This document shows positions 35,988 to 43,449 of a stretch of 64,000 nucleotides of DNA, piece by piece. Location of the stretch: contig NZ_FORS01000002.1 in assembly GCF_900114065.1 (NCBI RefSeq), positions 248,001 to 312,000 on the forward strand. The letters are read 5' to 3'. The notes below the pieces were generated by a model. It did not search any database. It saw only the letters and a list, made by a program, of their open reading frames with translations, and had not been told where the DNA came from. Every line of letters starts with the position of its first letter. Position 1 is the first letter of the stretch. This stretch comes from Stutzerimonas kunmingensis. GTDB lineage: Bacteria > Pseudomonadota > Gammaproteobacteria > Pseudomonadales > Pseudomonadaceae. A program made the translations under genes and the position numbers.

Positions 35988-35993
35988 TGTACA
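35988..35993. promoter_or_regulatory. TGTACA site ahead of the frameshifted plus-strand gene
   Basis: A single TGTACA 12 bases before the ATG at 36005 and 91 bases from the folE pair. It may serve the plus-strand gene, the folE promoter, or both. Confidence 0.4.
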
Positions 35994-36004
35994 GGTATCC
36001 GAGT

Positions 36005-36320
36005 ATGAAACAGGGCGTGTCGAGGCTTGGGCTGCGTATTGCGCTATTTCGCCGCCGAGTAGAGCGGGTCGAGCTGCATGGTCTGCGCTGCTGCGGGTAC
36101 AGCGCCTGGGTGGTCGAGCGCAGCGGTCGTCGCCGGCAGTTCGCCGATGGCCAGACGCAATGTCTGGAGCGACCAAGGCAGCTTGAAGCGGGAGCTTCGG
36201 GCGTGCGGTGTGCGTGAGGTCTACTGGCGGCAGCCGGTCAGCCATGACGAAATGATCGGCCGCCCGGCTGCTGTGGAATCAGGGTTTGGCCTGCGCATGC
36301 CTCTGCTTGCCGACATCTAA
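36005..36320 (+). pseudogene. DUF6482-like small gene disrupted by a +1 frameshift
   Basis: From ATG 36005 the frame reads [20 protein letters not shown], then [17 protein letters not shown], and stops early at 36217-36219. If one G is removed from the GGG run at 36190-36192, it continues as [20 protein letters not shown] and [19 protein letters not shown], ending at a stop at 36318-36320. The joined 104-residue product looks like the small DUF6482 proteins of pseudomonads, whose late HDEM motif is present. The rescued end overlaps the stop of the convergent DUF393 gene by two bases, which supports a real gene. It may be a decayed gene or a base-call error. Family naming is tentative. Confidence 0.6.
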
Positions 36321-36763
36321 AGGCGATCGTCGCTTGCAGCGCTGGTCTTCGACGGCTTTTGCGGCACATTGCACTCGGTTGTGCAACGACTCGCACCGTC
36401 GGGATGCGGCAGCCAGTCAAGATGCGGGCGCAGCACGGCGAACAGCTGGTAACCGAGCAACAGCAGCGGCCGCAATGGACGCCAGCCGAGCGGTGCGGCC
36501 CAGCGACCGTGGCCTGCCAGTCGCCAGCTCCAGTAGGTGGCGTCCACGCCGGTCAGCCAGGCACCGCTGGCGCTGCGGGCGTGCAGACGCCGTCGGAGCT
36601 GCGCCAGATCCCGGTCGAGCCCTTTAGGATCGAAATTGGCAGCGCTGATATCCACCAGCCGCAGCCTTGCCGGATCGGCGCTGCGTTCCAGCCAACGAAC
36701 TTCTCGGGCACACAGCGGACAGGCTCGATCGACATAGAGCGTCAGGGGCAAATCAGGCGTCAT
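36317..36763 (-). CDS. DUF393 (YuxK-like) thiol-disulfide-type protein
   Basis: A 148-residue DUF393 protein. The N-terminus DLPLTLYVDRACPLCAREVR has the Cys-Pro-Leu-Cys motif of a thioredoxin-like fold near residue 15; RLRLVDISA and SWRLAGHGRWAAPLGW follow. The function is unknown; a redox role is inferred from the CxxC. It diverges from the second LitR-like gene, with a TGTACA 19 bases upstream of its start, so it is a likely direct target of that regulator. Confidence 0.82.
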   Translation of the reverse strand: MTPDLPLTLYVDRACPLCAREVRWLERSADPARLRLVDISAANFDPKGLDRDLAQLRRRLHARSASGAWLTGVDATYWSWRLAGHGRWAAPLGWRPLRPLLLLGYQLFAVLRPHLDWLPHPDGASRCTTECNVPQKPSKTSAASDDRL

Positions 36764-36781
36764 TTCATCGCACCTTGCGTT

Positions 36782-36798
36782 TGTACAAAGTTTGTAGA
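36782..36798. promoter_or_regulatory. TGTACA operator between DUF393 and the second MerR gene
   Basis: TGTACA at 36782-36787 is followed five bases later by the near-repeat TGTAGA (36793-36798) in the 93-base divergent intergenic region. This would allow coupled autoregulation of the MerR gene and control of DUF393. Confidence 0.55.
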
Positions 36799-36856
36799 GG
36801 GTATGCTGCGAAACGCTGGGTTACAATCTCGGCATTCTTTTCCAGCGAGCCGCCCC

Positions 36857-37804
36857 ATGACCGATTCTTCCGGCGCTTCGAACCTGGCCTCGAGCGCCTT
36901 CGAGCAGCAGGATCTATTCCCTATCCGTGAAGTTTCCCGCCTGACCGGGGTCAACCCGGTCACCCTGCGCGCGTGGGAGCGCCGCTACGGGCTGATCCGG
37001 CCGACCCGGACCGAGAGCGGCCATCGCCTGTACTCGATGGCCGACGTGGAGGCGGTTCGCAGCATTCTTTCCTGGACCGAGCGTGGCGTGGCGGTAAGCA
37101 AGGTCGGCAGCATACTGGCGCGCAGCGCAGCGACCCGCGAGGCAGAGGAACCGACCGCAACCCCCAGTAGCGAGTGGAACGAGTGGCAGGGGCAACTGCG
37201 TGATGCGGTGAATGGTTTCGACGAGGTGCGACTGGAGCAGCTATACGGCCAGATATTCTCCACCTATCCACTGGCTGTGGTGTTTCAGGATGTCCTGTTG
37301 CCGGTGTGGCAGGAGCTGCTGCTGCGTCAGGAGGAATTTGGCGGTACCAGCGAGTGGCTGTTTCTCGATGCCTTCCTTCGTGCCCGGGCGCTGCAGCGGC
37401 TGCAGCTGGCCCGTATGCCGGCTGGCGAGCGCGTACTGCTCGCCGCGATGCCGGGGCAGTGTCGCGAGCTTGAATTGCTCGTGGCAGGTCTGATGCTCAG
37501 TGGCGACAGCCTGGCCGTCAGCGTGTTGCCGATCGGGCAGCCGCTGGAAGAACTCGCGCTAGTCTGCGACAAGATGAAACCGCAGGGGCTGGTGCTGTTC
37601 TCCAACGTTCCCCATGGCGAGGCGCAGTTGCGCCAGCTCAACAAGCTGTCCCTCGCGCTTGATTGCTCCTTGGCTTTGGCCGGGGAGGCGGCCGAACTGG
37701 GTCGTGAAGCGCTGGCGGGTACGCCGATCGCCTGCCTCGGCAGTTCCGGCAAGCTGATGCAGCGCCGTCTGCGCCAGTTCCTGGCCGGCGAGCTGGATAC
37801 CTGA
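36857..37804 (+). CDS. Second MerR-family class II LitR-like regulator
   Basis: A 315-residue paralogue of the MerR protein at 24.8-25.7 kb. Helix-turn-helix: FPIREVSRLTGVNPVTLRAW and GHRLYSMADVEAVRSIL. The C-terminal half keeps the cobalamin-binding-like fold (LLPVWQELLLRQEEFGGTSE, LLAAMPGQCRELELLVAGLM) but lacks the B12 His motif. The start at 36857 avoids a longer overlapping frame. Two class II regulators plus one LOV protein resemble the PplR/PplA system of Pseudomonas putida. It is divergent from DUF393 across a TGTACA site and is followed by pqqF after 38 bases. Confidence 0.86.
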   Translation: MTDSSGASNLASSAFEQQDLFPIREVSRLTGVNPVTLRAWERRYGLIRPTRTESGHRLYSMADVEAVRSILSWTERGVAVSKVGSILARSAATREAEEPTATPSSEWNEWQGQLRDAVNGFDEVRLEQLYGQIFSTYPLAVVFQDVLLPVWQELLLRQEEFGGTSEWLFLDAFLRARALQRLQLARMPAGERVLLAAMPGQCRELELLVAGLMLSGDSLAVSVLPIGQPLEELALVCDKMKPQGLVLFSNVPHGEAQLRQLNKLSLALDCSLALAGEAAELGREALAGTPIACLGSSGKLMQRRLRQFLAGELDT

Positions 37805-37842
37805 GTCATGCGCACAGCTGTCCGGCAACAGGAGATCGATCC

Positions 37843-40359
37843 ATGACGCCAGACAGCGTTCCGCCTGCCGTGTTACCGCAGTGGCACCTCCTGCCCAATG
37901 GCCTGCGGCTGGGCTTTATCCAGCTCCCAGCGGGCAGTCAGGCAGCAGCCCTCGTTCGCGTGAACGCCGGCGCACACGATGCGCCGGGCGAATACCCAGG
38001 GCTTGCGCATTTTCTCGAGCACCTGCTGTTCCTGGGTAGCCAGGCCTATGCGCCAACCCAGGGCCTGATGCCGTTCGTGCAGGGTTGCGCCGGGCAATTG
38101 AACGCATCGACCCGTGAGCGTCATACCGACTTCTTCTTCCAGGTGCCTGCCGCTGCCTTCGGCGAAGCCCTCAAACGCCTGCTCGACATGCTCGCCCGGC
38201 CGCTGCTCGATCCTGCGGCGCAGTCGCGCGAACGCGAGGTGTTGCAGGCCGAATTCCTGGCACGGGGGCGGGACCGGGAGACCCTGTGCGACGCCGCGAT
38301 CGGTACGGCACTGAGCTGCGCGCATCCCTTTTCAGGGTTTCATGCGGGCAATCGCGAAACGCTGCCGGTAGAGGCGCCAGCGTTCCAGAAAGCGCTGACG
38401 GGCTATCACCAGCACTTCTATCAAACCGGGCAGATGGAACTGCTGGTCGCCGCACCCTGCAGCCTTGAGCAGGTGCTGGAACTGCTGCAGAGCGATGAAT
38501 GCCAGCTACCGGTCGCACCGATCGTCGCGAGGCCGATACAGCCACTGCGCGCCGATGATGGCGGCACCTTGCGTCTGAGCGTCGATGGCGCGCGACCGTA
38601 TCTGGATATCGCTTTCGCCCTCGATGGGCTGCCGGATGAAGCCTGCGTGGCGCTGGATGTGCTCGGCTCATGGTTGAGCTCGCAAGCCGACCGGAGTCTT
38701 TTCCAAACCCTCAGCGACGCCCACTGGTGCGATGCCGTCTCGTTGCGGGTGCCGTACTGGCATGACGGGCAGGGTGTGGCCGTCTTCGAGGTGCAGTTGA
38801 CCGAACGCGGCATGGCGGAACGCGCGCAGATGGTTGCCGCAGTGCGTGACTGGCTGCATTTCATGAGCACGCAGGCAGCCTGGTCAGAGCTCTGGGGTGA
38901 GTACGCGCAGATCCGTCAGCGCGGACTCATGGGCAAGGAGCCGCTGGCCCTGTTGCGCTACTGGATTGACCCGGCTGCCTGGACGCCGTCGATCGATACG
39001 AATCGTGTGCAGCAGGCGCTTGAGATGCTGGGTGCGCAGCTTCATGCGAGCAGGCCGATCGTATTGACGGTGGACGGCGAAGGTCGCGCTCGGACTAAGC
39101 GCATCGAGCCGGTAAAGGCTGGGTTCGAGCTGGACCTGGTCGCCGAGCAGTTGCCACCGTCAGACAGGACTGGATGGCAATGGCGCCTGCCGGAACGCAA
39201 TCCTTGGCTCAGTGAGCGCATGCAACCGGGCGTGGCGGCGTTGCAGATACCATCCATGCGCTGGGTCGAACACGCCGATGCTGCAGGGCAGGGCGCGCTA
39301 TACCTGCGTTGGCGGTTTGCCGCGGGCCGGCCGCCGGCAGGGCTCTGGCATACGCTGCACGCGGCGCTACGCAGGCATACCATCGCTGCGGCGCAAGCCG
39401 GTCTCGAGCTGCATTTCGATGACCATGGGCATAGCTGGTGCCTGAGGCTGTGCGGTTATGCCGAAGCGTTGCCAGTAATTCTTCGTGACCTGACCGACAT
39501 CCTCAAAGCGCCGTCGCCGGCTGCTTTCAATGAAGGACACCGCCTGCGCTACGAGTCCGTGACGTCAGGTGCCGACGAGATACTGATACGGCAACTGCTG
39601 CGCCGCCTGCCGCTCCTGCTCGCGGGAGCCGCACGAGACGGTGATGCATCGCTGGACCAGCACGCACTCGATCAAGCCTGGCATCAGTCCCATTGGGATG
39701 CATTGGCAGTGGGGCTGCCTCGGCATCTGAGTGGCCCGTTGCAGAGGGTACTGGCTGAGCTGCCTGGGCTGGCCGGACCCGGTGCCGGTCAGTACCACGA
39801 AAGCACACCGCGTTATTGCTGGTCGCGCTTCGGTCAGCCTGGCGTGGAAACCGCGTTGGTGCTGTTCTGTCCGCTACCGCTTCGGACAGTCTTCATCGAG
39901 GCGAGCTGGCGCCGCCTGGCGCGATTGATGGAAGGCGCGTTCTTCCGTCGACTGCGCAGCGAACTGCAACTCGGCTATGCGGTGTTCTGTGGCTATCGTC
40001 AGTTCGGCGAGTGCCCAGGCATCGTTTTCGCGGTGCAGTCTCCCAGCGCATCTGCCAGTGAGATCCTCGCCCATATCGAAACCTTCCTCGACGGCTTTGC
40101 CGGCACTCTGGTTGAAGTCGCTGCAGCTGATCCCTCGACCGGCGACCACGACGGCGACCTGCGCCACCGCGCCGAGTCGTTATGGCAGGCGCACCTGGCC
40201 GGCTTCGATGGTGATCACCCGGAGGCGGTGGCTGCGGCGTCGGCCAACCTCGATGCCCGAGCTATCCGTACTCAGCTACAGGCGCTGCGCGATGCCGAAG
40301 GCGGCTGGCATGTGGTCGCCAATGCTGAAGCGCCCGACACGCGTTGGCATCGTTGCTGA
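37843..40359 (+). CDS. pqqF: PqqF-like M16 family zinc metallopeptidase
   Basis: An 838-residue insulinase-type peptidase. The inverted zinc motif HFLEH lies in GLAHFLEHLLFLGSQAY near residue 60, with the downstream Glu in REREVLQAEF; a second, inactive M16 half follows. Length and order (beside nosP/nahK) fit PqqF, the protease that trims the PqqA peptide in PQQ synthesis. The rest of the pqq operon is not in the window, so the assignment rests on family and neighbourhood; another M16 peptidase role is possible. AGGAG precedes the ATG. The 293 bases after it, before the porin, contain no feature I can name. Confidence 0.8.
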   Translation: MTPDSVPPAVLPQWHLLPNGLRLGFIQLPAGSQAAALVRVNAGAHDAPGEYPGLAHFLEHLLFLGSQAYAPTQGLMPFVQGCAGQLNASTRERHTDFFFQVPAAAFGEALKRLLDMLARPLLDPAAQSREREVLQAEFLARGRDRETLCDAAIGTALSCAHPFSGFHAGNRETLPVEAPAFQKALTGYHQHFYQTGQMELLVAAPCSLEQVLELLQSDECQLPVAPIVARPIQPLRADDGGTLRLSVDGARPYLDIAFALDGLPDEACVALDVLGSWLSSQADRSLFQTLSDAHWCDAVSLRVPYWHDGQGVAVFEVQLTERGMAERAQMVAAVRDWLHFMSTQAAWSELWGEYAQIRQRGLMGKEPLALLRYWIDPAAWTPSIDTNRVQQALEMLGAQLHASRPIVLTVDGEGRARTKRIEPVKAGFELDLVAEQLPPSDRTGWQWRLPERNPWLSERMQPGVAALQIPSMRWVEHADAAGQGALYLRWRFAAGRPPAGLWHTLHAALRRHTIAAAQAGLELHFDDHGHSWCLRLCGYAEALPVILRDLTDILKAPSPAAFNEGHRLRYESVTSGADEILIRQLLRRLPLLLAGAARDGDASLDQHALDQAWHQSHWDALAVGLPRHLSGPLQRVLAELPGLAGPGAGQYHESTPRYCWSRFGQPGVETALVLFCPLPLRTVFIEASWRRLARLMEGAFFRRLRSELQLGYAVFCGYRQFGECPGIVFAVQSPSASASEILAHIETFLDGFAGTLVEVAAADPSTGDHDGDLRHRAESLWQAHLAGFDGDHPEAVAAASANLDARAIRTQLQALRDAEGGWHVVANAEAPDTRWHRC

Positions 40360-40652
40360 CGGTACCTCAGCGTCCCACATCACCCGCCCATTCAACCCCG
40401 ACAATGCAACTCGATGGCCAGCCGTTTACGGCGGGCTGCCGTGGCTTGTGCCGGGGTATGGTGGCGCGCTGCTTTGGGTGTACGACCTAAGCCTCGTGCG
40501 TCTGGCGGTCGGATGAGATGCTTTACATGCAAGACGACACCCCGGGCGAAAGTACTAGCCTTTCGCCGCCATCGCAGCGTATGTGCGCTCGGATGGCCTT
40601 TCGATAATCGCTCCCGTCACGACTGCTTGTCGTCAAAACCGCGGAGAGCGCC

Positions 40653-41858
40653 ATGCACAACAACAAGAAAGCCGTATCAACCCTGTTGCCACTGGTCCTG
40701 GCCAGTGCCGTCGCCATGACCGTAAGCCAGTCGGCTGTCGCCGAAATCGTGCTTTACGATCAGGACGACACCACCTTTTCCACCGATGGTTACTTCAACA
40801 CCTTCTACGTTCACAGCGACGTAGAGCGTGCCGGCGAGCAGTTCGATCGCAAGCAGTCGCGGGTGAAGATGGGCTTCCTGCCCAACTGGATCGGCTTCAA
40901 CTTCGGCAAGCAGGTCGGCGACCTCAAGCTGGGCGGCCGCTCTTCCTTCTGGGTAACGATCAACGACAGTGACACCAACGGCACCGAAACCGGCATCGAT
41001 GTTCGTCAGTTCTATGCCACTGCTGGCAACGAGCAATGGGGTGAAGTGCTGTTCGGTAAGGACTTCGGCCTGTTCGGTCGTTCCAACATCCTGCTCGACG
41101 AACTGCTCAGCGGTTACGGTCAGGTCAGCGATACCCTGGGCCTGGTCGATGGCGGCGGCGTGTCCTTCGGCAACATCGGTACCGGTTACCCGTACCCGTT
41201 CCCGACCTCGCAGATCACCTACCGCTCGCCGAAGATGAATGGTCTGCGCATCGCTGCGGGCATCATGGATCCTGTCGATACGACTGAAGTGGCGGATGAC
41301 CCAACGGTGCCGGGAAGCGATTTGGACAAGGCTTACCAGGACGCACCGCGTTTCGAGACCGAGGTGACATACGAGTTCGAGCTGGGCGGCACCCAGTTCT
41401 ACACCTGGATCAACGGCATGCAGCAGAGCTCGGACAATACCGACAGCAGCATCGAGAAAGTTGACTCGAAAGGCCTGGGCTATGGCGTACAGGCCAAGAT
41501 GGGCAACCTGTCGCTGACCGCCTCGGGCTTCCAGGCCGAAGGTATCAACCCGTTTTTCACCAACAACGCCAACAAGGCTTTACTGCGAGAGGTGGATAGC
41601 GACGGCTACCTGCTGCAGGGTTCCTACCGCTTCGGCAAGAACCGCGTGGCGCTGTCCTACGGTCAGACCAAGGATGATGGCAACGGTCTGGGCGGTGAGG
41701 CCGATTACGAGACCCGCGGTATCGCCCTGTTCCACAGCATCAACGACAACCTGACCCTGGTCGCCGAACTGAACCAGTTCGAGATCGAAGGCAAGGACAG
41801 CCCGGCACTGGACGAAGAAACCCGCACCTTCGCAGTGGGCGCGGCGCTGAGCTTCTAA
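40653..41858 (+). CDS. Gram-negative outer-membrane porin
   Basis: A 401-residue beta-barrel porin. Signal peptide MHNNKKAVSTLLPLVLASAV with likely cleavage after AVA at about residue 30; the mature chain begins EIVLYDQDDTTFSTDGYFN, has alternating beta-strand pattern, the constriction-loop region after LLDELLSGYGQVSD, and ends with the membrane-insertion Phe (GAALSF). It would form a trimeric general or moderately selective pore. A strong terminator follows. It stands alone; its place between pqqF and nosP could relate to alcohol or PQQ metabolism, but nothing in the sequence proves this. Confidence 0.9.
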   Translation: MHNNKKAVSTLLPLVLASAVAMTVSQSAVAEIVLYDQDDTTFSTDGYFNTFYVHSDVERAGEQFDRKQSRVKMGFLPNWIGFNFGKQVGDLKLGGRSSFWVTINDSDTNGTETGIDVRQFYATAGNEQWGEVLFGKDFGLFGRSNILLDELLSGYGQVSDTLGLVDGGGVSFGNIGTGYPYPFPTSQITYRSPKMNGLRIAAGIMDPVDTTEVADDPTVPGSDLDKAYQDAPRFETEVTYEFELGGTQFYTWINGMQQSSDNTDSSIEKVDSKGLGYGVQAKMGNLSLTASGFQAEGINPFFTNNANKALLREVDSDGYLLQGSYRFGKNRVALSYGQTKDDGNGLGGEADYETRGIALFHSINDNLTLVAELNQFEIEGKDSPALDEETRTFAVGAALSF

Positions 41859-41985
41859 GCGAGGCGATCAGCAGGGCGCGGATGGACGTCGAACCGTAGG
41901 TCGCTCCATCCGTTGCATCGGCAGTGGGACGTACGTTGAGCGTATCCCACGCCCTGTGCGCAGTGATGATCTCTGCGCAACCACG

Positions 41986-42020
41986 AGAAAGGCCGGCACC
42001 CGTAAGGGGCCGGCCTTTCT
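41986..42020 (+). terminator. Terminator after the porin gene
   Basis: A perfect 12-base stem (41986-41997 with 42009-42020) with an 11-base loop, ending in CCTTTCT. It sits in the 427-base gap between the porin and nosP; apart from it I see nothing assignable in that gap. Confidence 0.8.
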
Positions 42021-42285
42021 GCATCTGTGCATCACTTGACATGGCCAGCGTGCGTCGAGGCCAGGCCTGATCGGGATGGACACCGTTTGGTTCGCGGTGC
42101 AGAGGATGGCTGGTGGACGGGAACCGACACTGTGGCCACTTCAGCTGAACTAGCATCGCAGCGCTGCGTTGTTTCGTCGCGATACTACCTAGGCAGGCCT
42201 TTACCGGTACTCAAGTAGCATTTTCGTCCCATATGCCCTGCCCAAGAATGGGGTCATCCGATTCAAGTGGTGCGGGGTATCGTGC

Positions 42286-43449
42286 GTGACCGATGAACAA
42301 GGCGAAGTGATCCGCACGGCGATGTCCGAGGCCCGGCTACCCGAAACGGTGGCGCAGGACCTGGCGCGCCAACTGATGCACCCGCATCTGGGCTTCGTGC
42401 TGTTCTTCTGTTCGGCGGAATACGACCTGCCGGCGCTGGGCGATGCGCTGCGCCAATACTTCGGTGGCGTGCGTCTGGTCGGTTGCACCTCGGCGGGCGA
42501 GATCACCTCTCAGGGCTATGGGCGCAGCTGCGTGACGGCAGTCGGCTTCGACCATCGAAGCTTTTCCATCGCCTGCGAGCTGATCGACGAGATGGATCGC
42601 TTCAGCCTGATCGAGGCACAGCAATTGGTCGAACGCCTGGGTAGCGACTGCCGCAGCAACTCGCTGGCGCCGATCAAGGACCACAGCTTTGCGCTGACGC
42701 TGCTCGACGGGCTGTCCAGCCGTGAGGAGATCGTGTTGTCTGCGCTTAGCGCCGCGTTCGGCAGCATTCCGCATTTCGGCGGTTCGGCTGGCGACGACAA
42801 TCACCTCAGCGATACCTACGTCTATTACGACGGCCGGTTCTACAGCGGTGCGGCGATCGTGGTGCTGATCAACACCTGGCTGGATTTCGAGGTGTTCACC
42901 ACCCATCACATCCTGCCACTCGAAGACAAACTGGTCGTGACCCGCGCCGACAGCAACAGCAGGCGGGTCTACGAGCTGAACGCCGAGCCGGCCGCCGAGG
43001 AATACGCCCGGCTGATCGGTGTGCCGGTCAGCGATCTCGATCACCGTCTGTTCGCCGCCCATCCCTTGGCGGTGCGGATCAACGAGCATTACTACGTGCG
43101 CTCGATCCAGAAGGTCAACGAGGACATGAGCCTGACCTTCTATTGCGCGGTGGAGAACGGCATCGTGCTCACCGCCATGGAACCCGGTCCGCTGATGCCG
43201 AATCTGGAAGCCCTGTTCGAGCGGCTGGAACAGCGCCTCGGGCCGCCGCTGTTGACCATTGGTTGCGACTGCTTTCTGCGCCGGCTGGAAATCGAGGGCA
43301 ACGACACCAGCGAACAGACCTCGGCTTTTCTCCGACGCCAGCAGGTGATCGGCTTCAACACCTACGGAGAGCAGTTCAATGGCATGCACATCAACCAGAC
43401 CTTCACCGGTGTCGCCATTGGCCGACCCGGAGGCCGGGCAGGTCGCTGA
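42286..43449 (+). CDS. nosP: NosP-type FIST-domain nitric-oxide sensor
   Basis: A 387-residue FIST-domain protein: N-terminal FIST (LGFVLFFCSAEYDL, RLVGCTSAGEITSQGY, IPHFGGSAGDDNHL) and FIST_C (HPLAVRINEHYYVRS, LLTIGCDCFLRRLE, VIGFNTYGEQFNGMHINQTF). In Pseudomonas aeruginosa the FIST protein next to NahK is NosP, a haem protein that binds NO and inhibits the kinase. The same gene pairing occurs here, with the kinase gene overlapping its 3' end. The start is GTG 42286; haem ligands cannot be assigned from sequence alone. Confidence 0.82.
   Translation: MTDEQGEVIRTAMSEARLPETVAQDLARQLMHPHLGFVLFFCSAEYDLPALGDALRQYFGGVRLVGCTSAGEITSQGYGRSCVTAVGFDHRSFSIACELIDEMDRFSLIEAQQLVERLGSDCRSNSLAPIKDHSFALTLLDGLSSREEIVLSALSAAFGSIPHFGGSAGDDNHLSDTYVYYDGRFYSGAAIVVLINTWLDFEVFTTHHILPLEDKLVVTRADSNSRRVYELNAEPAAEEYARLIGVPVSDLDHRLFAAHPLAVRINEHYYVRSIQKVNEDMSLTFYCAVENGIVLTAMEPGPLMPNLEALFERLEQRLGPPLLTIGCDCFLRRLEIEGNDTSEQTSAFLRRQQVIGFNTYGEQFNGMHINQTFTGVAIGRPGGRAGR

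Noticed and set aside
37843..40359. A full PQQ biosynthesis operon at pqqF
   Set aside because: No pqqA-E gene adjoins; upstream is a MerR gene and downstream a porin, so only the M16 peptidase is supported.
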